This document shows positions 13,574-19,458 of a stretch of 19,458 bases of DNA, piece after piece. The translations under genes and the position numbers were made by a program. Position 1 is the stretch's first letter. The number at the start of each line of letters is the position of its first letter. The notes below the pieces were generated by a model. It had not been told where the DNA came from. It did no database searches and saw nothing but the letters and a program-made list of their open reading frames with translations. The stretch comes from JBFELU01 sp041551965 (GTDB taxonomy: Bacteria; Actinomycetota; Acidimicrobiia; Spongiisociales; UBA11373): positions 1 through 19,458 of the forward strand of contig JBFELU010000050.1 of assembly GCA_041551965.1 (NCBI GenBank). Reading direction: 5' to 3'.

Positions 13574-14281
13574 ATGACGCACACCGCGTTCACCCCCGAG
13601 TGGATTCGATCCCTGCCCCAGGATCTCGAAGGCAAGACCATCGCCGTGGTGGGGGCGGACGCCGCCGTCGCAGGGGGCGCGATCCGGGCGGTCGGCGGCC
13701 GGTCGCTGTTGGTCGACGGTGAGGACTTCGTCCTGCTCGGCGATGCGGTCGAGGACCCGGCTCCGACGGGGCTCACCGAGGTCGTTCCGGGTTCGCTGGA
13801 CCTCGTCGTCTTGCGGCGCGCATGGTCGGGCCGCTCCAGTGTGCTCACGGTGATGCGGTCCGCCCGGAGGGCGATGCGGTCGGGCGGAGAGCTTCTCGCT
13901 CTCGAGGTCGATGCCAGCCGTCTTCTCAAGTCGTCGGTCGTGCACTACCCGCTCCGTCTCCGGTTCGACCACGATCCCGATGCTGCGCAGCGCCTCCGGA
14001 GCACCACCATCCCGCCGGCGGCCCTGATGATCGATGCTGTTCGAGCCGGGTTTCGAAACGTGGTTGAACGTCGGATCGACGAGCCGCGAGCATTCTTTTC
14101 CTCGGTCGATTCCTACTGGGAGGCAATCCGGGAAGGGGCGTGGCCCTCATTGGCGGCCATGACTCCCGAGGGGAGGGAACGATTGCTGGAGGCGCTGGAG
14201 CCCGATCTCAGGGCCTCTGCACCGATGGGTGAGGTCGTCGACCGTGAGCCCTGGATCGCCGTGACCGGCGTCAAACCGTGA
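13574..14281 (+). CDS. Class I methyltransferase-like protein with degenerate cofactor motif
   Basis: 235 residues from ATG 13574. The secondary-structure order is that of a Rossmann-type methyltransferase: a first strand and loop KTIAVVGADAAVAGG (21-35), a strand SLDLVVLRRAW (74-84), a helix then strand RAMRSGGELLALEVD (99-113) like the post-motif region of ubiquinone/menaquinone-type methyltransferases, and a C-terminal part with DAVRAGFRNVVERR resembling the usual 'aGF..v' strand. The SAM-binding GxGxG is not intact: the loop reads VGADAAVAGG. It may not bind SAM, or may bind it in an unusual way. No substrate can be inferred. The longer frame upstream (from 13391) overlaps the divergent DUF5996 gene and is rejected in favour of the start with the leaderless promoter. 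It converges with the Nfu-like gene, with 6 bp between them. Confidence 0.7.
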   Translation: MTHTAFTPEWIRSLPQDLEGKTIAVVGADAAVAGGAIRAVGGRSLLVDGEDFVLLGDAVEDPAPTGLTEVVPGSLDLVVLRRAWSGRSSVLTVMRSARRAMRSGGELLALEVDASRLLKSSVVHYPLRLRFDHDPDAAQRLRSTTIPPAALMIDAVRAGFRNVVERRIDEPRAFFSSVDSYWEAIREGAWPSLAAMTPEGRERLLEALEPDLRASAPMGEVVDREPWIAVTGVKP

Positions 14282-14287
14282 CCCGGC

Positions 14288-14545
14288 TCAGTCGAAGTGC
14301 CGTTCCAGGATCTCCGTTGCCGCCGGTGCGATCTCATCCCACAGTCCATCGGGTGACTTGGACAGGGTCACGAAGTCGGCCGACATGAAGACGCTGGTGA
14401 CTCCGGGGATGGCGAGCAATGCCGCGGCCGCGGGATCGTCGACGGCCTGGCCGGCCGCAAACGACATCGGGGTGTCGAAACTCGCTCCGGTGACCGTGAA
14501 CTTGAGAGCGTTGGGGTTGGGGGTGGCGCTGGACAGGACCGGCAT
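14288..14545 (-). CDS. Standalone Nfu/NifU N-terminal-domain protein
   Basis: 85 residues. The sequence matches the Nfu N-terminal (scaffold-protein N) domain throughout: TPNPNALKFTV (8-18), an AAALLAIPGVTSVFMSADFV core, VTLSKSPDGLWDEIAP, and the ending ILERHFD. In Nfu proteins this domain sits before a CxxC-bearing iron-sulfur scaffold domain. Here that second domain and all cysteines are missing, so the protein cannot itself hold a cluster; a role as partner or adaptor in cluster delivery is inference. A strong SD (GAGGAG just upstream of ATG 14545) fixes the start, although the open frame runs further. A TACGAT hexamer lies at 14567-14572. It is divergent from hyuA. Confidence 0.85.
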   Translation of the reverse strand: MPVLSSATPNPNALKFTVTGASFDTPMSFAAGQAVDDPAAAALLAIPGVTSVFMSADFVTLSKSPDGLWDEIAPAATEILERHFD

Positions 14546-14566
14546 GTCGCTCCTCCTCAGCAGGGC

Positions 14567-14572
14567 ATCGTA
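14567..14572 (-). promoter_or_regulatory. Putative -10 element for the Nfu-like gene
   Basis: The minus strand reads TACGAT 21 bases before ATG 14545. With the start site about seven bases on, the transcript would have a short leader carrying the GAGGAG SD. It therefore differs from the leaderless starts nearby. Confidence 0.4.
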
Positions 14573-14584
14573 GCGGGGGGCGTC

Positions 14585-16546
14585 GTGCATACGGGTGTCG
14601 ACGTCGGCGGGACTTTCACCGACGTGGTCGCCTGGGACGGCACGACCCTCCGCACCGGAAAGGTCCCATCGACCCCCGATCAGAGCGAGGGCGTCGTCGC
14701 CGGGATCCGTACTGCGGCCTCCGAGCGGGCCGGCCGGCTGCTGCACGGGACCACGGTGGCGACGAATGCGGTGCTGGAGCGGAAGGGCGCCAGGACCGTG
14801 CTCGTCACGGACGCCGGTTTCGAGGACCTCGTCGAGATCGGACGTCAGGATCGCCCTTCGCTCTACGACCTTCGCCTGACGCGTCCGACCCCCATTGCGC
14901 CTCGGCACCTGCGCGTCGGGTCACCGGGGCGGCGCGATCGGAGCGGCGCCCCCATCGGCGAGCCGGAGGATCCCGGGAGCGTCGTCGAGGCGGTGGCGGG
15001 ACTCGATCCCGAAGCCGTGGCCGTGTCGCTGTTGTATTCCTTTGTCGACCCCGCCGCGGAGCGGGCTCTGGCCGAGGCTCTGCGGCATCGCCTCGGGGAG
15101 ATCCCCGTCTCGGTGTCCTCCGAGGTCGTGGCCGAGTTCCGTGAGTACGAGCGCACCTCGACGACCGTGCTCAATGCCTCGCTGACTCCCATCGTGTCGA
15201 CCTACCTACGGTCGCTTCGTCGGCGATCCGAGTCGGTCGGGGTGGAGGGATCGATCGGGGTGATGCGCAGTTCGGGTGGTCTGATCGACCTTGCCGAAGC
15301 CGCTCGAATACCCGCATCGATCTTGCTGTCGGGGCCGGCCGGAGGCGTGGTGGCTGCCTCGGCGCTCGGTGACGCACTCGGCCACCGGCGAGTGATCTCA
15401 TTCGACATGGGAGGCACCTCCACGGACGTCTGCCGCATCGAAGACGGGCGCCCGGGCGTCACCTACGAGCGATCCATCGAGGGTCATCCGTGTCGCATGC
15501 CGTCTGTGGCGATCCATACGGTGGGCGCCGGCGGCGGAAGCATCGGATGGATCGACGCAGGAGGAGCCCTGCGGGTGGGACCTCACAGCGCCGGAGCCAT
15601 GCCCGGTCCGGTTTGCTACGGGCGCGGCGGCACAGAGCCGGCCGTCACGGACGCCAACGTCGTGGTCGGGCGTATCGGCGGGGGCGCCCGGTTCGGGGGA
15701 TCGGTCCGTCTGGACGGCGATGCAGCCGGTCGTGCCCTCGGCCGCCTCGGCACCGCCATCGGCCTCACCGCGGACGACGCCGCCGTCGGCATGATCGAGG
15801 TCGTCGAGGCCCACATGGAGCGCGCCGTCAGAACCGTGTCGATCGAAGAGGGGGCAGATCCCCGGAACGCAGTGTTGGTGGCTTTCGGCGGTGCCGGCGG
15901 GCTTCATGCCGTCTCGTTGGCCAAGCGTCTGGCGATGGCCGGCGTGGTGGTCCCGGCCCACGCCGGAGTGTTCTCGTCTCTCGGTCTGCTACTGGCCCCA
16001 CCCCGCGCCGATGCGGCACGCAGCGTGCTGACGCGCCGCGGCAGGCTCGGCGAACTGGAGGCGGCGGCGGAAGCGGTGCGATCGGAGGCTCTCGAGCGGG
16101 TGGGTCGCGGGGCGACGGCGCGTCTGCTGGTCGACGTGCGCTACCTCGGCCAGTCGCATGAGACGCAGATCCCCTATCGGATCGGCGAGTCCTGGGGTGT
16201 CTTGGCGGATCGATTCCACGATGCCCACCGACTGCGGAACGGGTTCGATCGGCCGGACGATCCGATCGAGATCGTGACCGTTCGTGCCGAAGCGACCGCC
16301 GCACCGGCTATCGAGTGGTCGGATGTCCCCGGTCCGGTCCCGACCGGGGAACCGCGACGGGGCGACCGCTCAGTGCTCTTCGGTGGCCGAGAGGTGCGGG
16401 CGTCGGTGTGGTGGCGCCCTTCTCTGGCACCCGGCGCCGGGGTGACCGGCCCGGCGGTGATCGAAGATGCCGATGCCACCACCTTCCTCGAACCGGGAGA
16501 CCGCGCGGTCGTGCACGACTCGGGAGCGCTGGAGGTGTCGTGGTAG
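14585..16546 (+). CDS. hyuA: Hydantoinase/oxoprolinase subunit A (HyuA family)
   Basis: 653 residues from GTG 14585, close to the usual 650-700 of the family. It is the ATP-binding ASKHA-fold subunit of N-methylhydantoinase / 5-oxoprolinase / acetone-carboxylase-type enzymes, which couple ATP hydrolysis to opening or carboxylating small substrates. Visible: the phosphate-binding DVGGTFTD (6-13), HGTTVATNAVLERKG (54-68), a second phosphate loop DMGGTSTD (274-281), GAGGGSI (314-320), GPVCYGRGG, and FGGAGGLHA. The C-terminal domain has VDVRYLGQSHE and TGPAVIEDADATTFLEPGD, both typical. It overlaps hyuB by one base, and the two form a heteromeric cytosolic enzyme. The exact substrate cannot be told from sequence; no transporter or amidohydrolase partner is in the window. 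The start lacks a good SD and lies 39 bp from the divergent Nfu-like gene. Confidence 0.93.
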   Translation: MHTGVDVGGTFTDVVAWDGTTLRTGKVPSTPDQSEGVVAGIRTAASERAGRLLHGTTVATNAVLERKGARTVLVTDAGFEDLVEIGRQDRPSLYDLRLTRPTPIAPRHLRVGSPGRRDRSGAPIGEPEDPGSVVEAVAGLDPEAVAVSLLYSFVDPAAERALAEALRHRLGEIPVSVSSEVVAEFREYERTSTTVLNASLTPIVSTYLRSLRRRSESVGVEGSIGVMRSSGGLIDLAEAARIPASILLSGPAGGVVAASALGDALGHRRVISFDMGGTSTDVCRIEDGRPGVTYERSIEGHPCRMPSVAIHTVGAGGGSIGWIDAGGALRVGPHSAGAMPGPVCYGRGGTEPAVTDANVVVGRIGGGARFGGSVRLDGDAAGRALGRLGTAIGLTADDAAVGMIEVVEAHMERAVRTVSIEEGADPRNAVLVAFGGAGGLHAVSLAKRLAMAGVVVPAHAGVFSSLGLLLAPPRADAARSVLTRRGRLGELEAAAEAVRSEALERVGRGATARLLVDVRYLGQSHETQIPYRIGESWGVLADRFHDAHRLRNGFDRPDDPIEIVTVRAEATAAPAIEWSDVPGPVPTGEPRRGDRSVLFGGREVRASVWWRPSLAPGAGVTGPAVIEDADATTFLEPGDRAVVHDSGALEVSW

Positions 16547-18087
16547 TGGATGCCGTGACTCTCGAGGTGTCCCGCAATCGCTTCGCTGCGATCGCAGACG
16601 AGATGGGTACGGTCCTACGGAGGACCGCCTACTCACCGAACATCAAGGAGCGAGCCGATTGCTCCGCGGCCGTGTTCGTCCCCGACGGTGAGATGCTGGC
16701 CCAGGCGGAGCACATCCCGGTGCATCTGGGTTCGATGCCGGCCTCGGTGGCGGCCGTCATCGAGCGTTTCCCGGTGGAACCGGGGGTGCAGTTCGCGGTC
16801 AACGACCCTTTCCACGGTGGCACCCACCTCAACGATCTCACGCTCGTGCGCCCCGTGTTCGCCGATGCGACGTTGATCGGGTGGGTCGCCAATAGGGCGC
16901 ACCACGCCGACGTCGGCGGTACGGCCCCCGGTTCTATGCCCGCCAGCGCGACTCGTCTCGAGGAGGAAGGCTGTGTGGTCGCTCCGATGGTTGCGGTGCG
17001 GGACGGTGTCTGGACGTCGGAGTTCCTCGGTCCGTTCCTCGATGCCACCCGGACCCCCGATGAGCGGCTCGGCGATCTGTCGGCGCAACTCGGTGCGAAC
17101 GAAGCCGGCGCCGATCGTCTGCTGGAGGCGGTCTCCGCCCAAGGTTTGGCTCGGCACGAGACCGTGGCACAGAGCCTGCTCGACTACGGCGAGGCGCGTA
17201 TGAGGGCCGCCATCGAGCGTCTGCCGGAAGGGGAGTACCGCTTCGAAGACGTCATGGAGTGGGGAGAAGACGACCTCGTCATCAGGGTGCTCGTGTCGAT
17301 CGCCGGGGGGACGCTGGTTGCCGACTTCACGGGGACCGACGGCCAAATCGACGGCAACATCAATGCCGTTGATGCGGTCACCCGGTCCTGTCTCTTCTAT
17401 GCGGTCCGGGTCGCCACCGACCCCACGATCCCCGCCAACGGCGGCTGCTACCGCCCGATCGCACTGCGGGCGCCGGAAGGCAGCCTGGTGGCGGCGCGCC
17501 CGCCGGCGGCGGTAGCCGCCGGCAACGTCGAAACCAGCCAGCGGATTGCAGATGTGGTCCTCGGTGCGCTGGCGCAGGCGGCACCCGGGACCGTGCCGGC
17601 GGCCTCCCAGGGAACCATGAACAACGTGCTCATCGGTTCGGAGGACGCCGTCTACTACGAGACCGTGGCCGGCGGTGAGGGAGCGCTTCCCTATCGCCAC
17701 GGTCAATCGGGGATTCACACCGGGATGACCAACACGAAGAACACTCCCATCGAATCACTCGAGACCCACTACCCCTTCCGGGTTGTGACGACCGCTCTCC
17801 GGTCCGGGAGCGGGGGAGCGGGCCGCTTCGAGGGGGGCGAAGGGATCGAGCGGGAGATCGAGTTCCTGGCCCCGGCAACGTTGTCGTTGATGGGCGAGCG
17901 GCGCCGGCACCGGCCCTGGGGCCTGGCGGGGGGCGGCCCGGGTGCCAGCGGTGAGGACTGGCTGCGGCGGCGGGGACGGTCGCCGGAGCGGCTCCCCGGG
18001 AAGGTCACACTGGACGTGGAGCCGGGTGACCGGCTGCGAGTCCTCACCCCCGGAGGCGGCGGGTGGGGACCGGCTGAGGGGTCCTAG
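16546..18087 (+). CDS. hyuB: Hydantoinase/oxoprolinase subunit B (HyuB family)
   Basis: 513 residues from GTG 16546, chosen because GGAGG (16531-16535) is ten bases upstream; GTG 16540 is possible but closer than usual. The family pattern is complete: EVSRNRFAAIADEMG and LRRTAYSPNIKERADCSAAV at the start, HIPVHLGSMPASV, NDPFHGGTHLND (86-97), RAHHADVGG (117-125) followed by PGSMP, NINAVDAVTRSCLFYAVR, PANGGCYRPI, and the C-terminal HTGMTNTKNTPIE and GGAGRFEGGEGIERE. The His/Asp-rich segments are thought to form the second active site that works with HyuA. It is translationally coupled to hyuA (1-bp overlap) and is followed by a 10-bp perfect inverted repeat. Confidence 0.93.
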   Translation: MDAVTLEVSRNRFAAIADEMGTVLRRTAYSPNIKERADCSAAVFVPDGEMLAQAEHIPVHLGSMPASVAAVIERFPVEPGVQFAVNDPFHGGTHLNDLTLVRPVFADATLIGWVANRAHHADVGGTAPGSMPASATRLEEEGCVVAPMVAVRDGVWTSEFLGPFLDATRTPDERLGDLSAQLGANEAGADRLLEAVSAQGLARHETVAQSLLDYGEARMRAAIERLPEGEYRFEDVMEWGEDDLVIRVLVSIAGGTLVADFTGTDGQIDGNINAVDAVTRSCLFYAVRVATDPTIPANGGCYRPIALRAPEGSLVAARPPAAVAAGNVETSQRIADVVLGALAQAAPGTVPAASQGTMNNVLIGSEDAVYYETVAGGEGALPYRHGQSGIHTGMTNTKNTPIESLETHYPFRVVTTALRSGSGGAGRFEGGEGIEREIEFLAPATLSLMGERRRHRPWGLAGGGPGASGEDWLRRRGRSPERLPGKVTLDVEPGDRLRVLTPGGGGWGPAEGS

Positions 18088-18092
18088 ACGTG

Positions 18093-18133
18093 CGGGAGCC
18101 CCGGGATGAGCCGTCATCATCTGGGGGCTCCCG
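18093..18133 (+). terminator. 10-bp perfect inverted repeat after hyuB with nested hairpin
   Basis: CGGGAGCCCC (18093-18102) pairs with GGGGCTCCCG (18124-18133). The 21-base loop itself contains GATGA (18105-18109) and TCATC (18114-18118) around a GCCG tetraloop. It sits five bases after the hyuB stop and lacks a T-tract. Most likely it is the hyuAB terminator or an mRNA-end stabiliser. Confidence 0.55.
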
Positions 18134-18153
18134 GGGCCGGCGCACCGGCCGAT

Positions 18154-18181
18154 GCGCCGACGCCTCTGAAAGAGTCGGCGC
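18154..18181. terminator. 8-bp perfect hairpin GCGCCGAC/GTCGGCGC
   Basis: GCGCCGAC (18154-18161) pairs with GTCGGCGC (18174-18181) around a 12-base loop. It lies between hyuB and the small minus-strand ORF and may serve as a terminator for either direction. On the plus strand it is followed by GATCTT, which is a poor T-tract. Confidence 0.4.
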
Positions 18182-18199
18182 GATCTTGCGGGTCTCGGC

Positions 18200-18295
18200 C
18201 TAGTGCCCTGGCCGGAAGACGGCGAGCACGGGTGCGGCTTGCAGGGCCAGGAATGTGGCGATCCCAAACACCAGGAGCACGATTCGATTGCGCAT
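18200..18295 (-). CDS. 31-residue small hydrophobic protein
   Basis: ATG 18295 opens a 31-codon frame ending at TAG 18200-18202. It reads MRNRIVLLVFGIATFLALQA followed by APVLAVFRPGH: two arginines, then an unbroken hydrophobic run of about 22 residues, then a short polar tail. This looks like a single-span small membrane protein or a signal-peptide-like leader (APVLA could be a cleavage site). An SD-like AGGTGGAG ends three bases before the ATG (aac between), which is strong support for translation. It lies 93 bp downstream of the TPR-HTH gene on the same strand and could be its operon partner or a separate transcript. I recognise no family. It is too short for ordinary gene callers. Confidence 0.5.
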   Translation of the reverse strand: MRNRIVLLVFGIATFLALQAAPVLAVFRPGH

Positions 18296-18352
18296 GTTCT
18301 CCACCTTTGTCCGGCGTGCCGACCATTTTGGAGGAGGGGTGTCTCGCCGGTG

Positions 18353-18372
18353 CCTCAGGAATATCTCTGAGG
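18353..18372. repeat. 6-bp hairpin/palindrome between the TPR-HTH gene and the small ORF
   Basis: CCTCAG (18353-18358) pairs with CTGAGG (18367-18372) around an eight-base AT-rich loop (gaatatct). It lies 17 bases past the stop of the TPR-HTH gene. It may be a weak terminator or a protein-binding palindrome; there is no T-tract. Confidence 0.35.
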
Positions 18373-18388
18373 GAGCCGAACCTTGCGC

Positions 18389-19458
18389 TCAATCGAGCCG
18401 GCTGCCCCGGGTCCGCGCCGGATGACCGTCGTCGCGCAGCGCCGCCAGGTCCCTACGGATGGTGGCCGGACTGGCCTCCAGGGCGTCGGCCAGGTCGTGA
18501 ATGGTGGGGGCTCCACCCTGGGCATCGGCCTCGTCGAGGAGGCGGAGGAGGCGATGGCGGCGGCGCCCGATACGATCGACGATCGCCTCGTCTCCCGGAG
18601 CGGCGAGGGTCCAGGTGACCGCAACCATGTCGTCGGTCCGCACCGGTCTTCCGCTCGGGGTGTCGATGGCCGCCATGCGGTGCACCACCTGCAACGGCCG
18701 GCGGGCCGCCCAGGTCTCGGTGAGTTCCCGGTGGATCGGGACGTTGCGCAGGGCCGATCGACGGTCGGCTTCGCTCAGGTCGGTCAGCGTTGACTGGAGT
18801 TCGTCATTCGCGAGTTCGAGGAATTGGTCACCCAGATCGATCGATCCAGTGGCAGCCAGAGCAAGGCTGTGAAAGTAGGGAATCAGGTATCCCAATTCGA
18901 TTCCCGAGCGGAACTGGCTCATAGCCTCCTGCGTCTCCCTGAGAGCCTCGTTGTTGAGGCCGAGAGCCAGAAGCAGTCTTCCCTTGAGAGCCTTCGCGCC
19001 CAATGCAAGATCGGCCATTCCCATCTCCGTACATATGCGCTCAGCTTCGGAGGCATGCTTGAGACCCTCGTTGGCATCGCCAGCGAGAAGCTCGCTCGCT
19101 GCAAACTCACGAAGAATCTGACCCATGAGCCACCAGTCCTCAGCCTGTGTTGCCTTTGAGACGGCATGCTGCAGTAGCTCTCTGGAGCCATCTATCGAGC
19201 CTCGTCTTGCGGCGATGCTTCCAAGGTTCGCTCGGCAATGAGCTTCGCCGCGTAGGTCACCGATCTCCTCGTGGATCGCAAGAGCACGGAGTGTGTCTCG
19301 TTCGGCAACGTCATCTTGACCGAGCATTGCGTGCCGCATCCATGAGGCATTCGAGAGGACGAGCGCGAGACCTCGCCGGTTACCCATTGCGCCGTACGTA
19401 TTGATCGATTGATCGAAGACCTCTAGGGCCGTACCGAGGAAACCTTGGATGACAAGCA
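18389..19458 (-). CDS. TPR protein with C-terminal DeoR-type helix-turn-helix (5' partial)
   Basis: The frame is open to the window edge (no stop between ATG 19387 and base 19458), so the N-terminus is missing; about 355 residues are visible. Most of the visible part is helical repeat of TPR type: units such as HEEIGDLRGEAHCRANLGSI, LLAGDANEGLKHASEAERIC and KGRLLLALGLNNEALRETQE, each with the A/G and L spacing of TPRs. The last 60 residues form a DeoR-like winged helix: HRLLRLLDEAD, then TIHDLADALEASPATIRRDL as the helix-turn-helix, and a basic tail RTRGSRLD. TPR arrays often cap large ATPase or cyclase regulators in actinobacteria, and such a domain may lie upstream; this is inference. The TPR region is less GC-rich than its surroundings (line 18901-18960 is about 62% GC by hand count), so it may have a different history. 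Probably a cytosolic regulator; target unknown. Confidence 0.75.
   Translation of the reverse strand, partial: LVIQGFLGTALEVFDQSINTYGAMGNRRGLALVLSNASWMRHAMLGQDDVAERDTLRALAIHEEIGDLRGEAHCRANLGSIAARRGSIDGSRELLQHAVSKATQAEDWWLMGQILREFAASELLAGDANEGLKHASEAERICTEMGMADLALGAKALKGRLLLALGLNNEALRETQEAMSQFRSGIELGYLIPYFHSLALAATGSIDLGDQFLELANDELQSTLTDLSEADRRSALRNVPIHRELTETWAARRPLQVVHRMAAIDTPSGRPVRTDDMVAVTWTLAAPGDEAIVDRIGRRRHRLLRLLDEADAQGGAPTIHDLADALEASPATIRRDLAALRDDGHPARTRGSRLD

Noticed and set aside
16633..17718. 361-codon antisense frame inside hyuB
   Set aside because: hyuB is unmistakable on the plus strand, and the antisense product has no recognisable domain.
1..19458. Mobile element, prophage, CRISPR or defence island
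   Set aside because: No transposase, integrase, phage structural gene, spaced direct repeats or nuclease/effector genes were found; most genes are metabolic or single unknowns.

Overview
The window is dense, GC-rich bacterial chromosome. The hand-counted line 16321-16380 is about 73% GC. Gene content points to an actinomycete, most likely an uncultured Acidimicrobiia-type lineage. The markers are a GlnR-type regulator beside two class I glutamine synthetases, a DUF5996 protein, a standalone Nfu N-domain protein, and many starts of the form TANNNT-n6-8-ATG/GTG without Shine-Dalgarno (SD) sequences, the pattern of actinobacterial leaderless transcripts. The taxonomic assignment is inference. 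I see no rRNA or tRNA gene, CRISPR array, insertion sequence or prophage.

Layout. (1) 1-1383: 3' part of a gene fusing prephenate dehydratase and its ACT domain to a complete DAHP synthase, so the first step of the shikimate pathway is joined to a phenylalanine-branch enzyme. (2) 1380-6016, minus strand: a glutamine synthetase without an adenylylation tyrosine (GlnA2-like), a GlnR-like regulator coupled to it (TGATG), an ExoA-like family 2 glycosyltransferase overlapping glnR, and an M15 peptidase lipoprotein with FG-GAP/VCBS-like repeats. (3) 6017-6163: divergent control region with five pentamers in exact 11-bp register resembling a GlnR box array. (4) 6164-7585: adenylylatable glutamine synthetase GlnA. 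(5) 7702-9491, minus: two coupled genes for exported or membrane-anchored proteins of unknown function. (6) 9563-11769, plus: pterin/folate cluster with a FolM/PTR1-like reductase, FolB, and a FolK-FolE fusion that seems to start at CTG. (7) 11814-12709: single-pass membrane protein preceded by a 10-codon leader ORF. (8) 12715-14545: DUF5996 protein, divergent degenerate methyltransferase-like protein, and Nfu N-domain protein. (9) 14585-18087: hydantoinase/oxoprolinase subunits HyuA and HyuB. (10) 18088-18388: several hairpins and a 31-residue hydrophobic small ORF. (11) 18389-19458: 3' part of a TPR protein ending in a DeoR-type helix-turn-helix.

How the parts work together. The glnA2-glnR / glnA block looks like a self-contained nitrogen-assimilation module, with its regulator encoded next to its probable targets. 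The folate block supplies GTP cyclohydrolase, dihydroneopterin aldolase and pyrophosphokinase, with a pteridine reductase; folP and folC are not in the window. The other genes are individually recognisable or unknown and show no clear shared pathway. I did not find a clearly new defence or mobile system. The best unusual signals are the two domain fusions, the CTG start, the GlnR-box array, the repeated leaderless promoter pattern, and the small-ORF/hairpin region beside the TPR-HTH gene.
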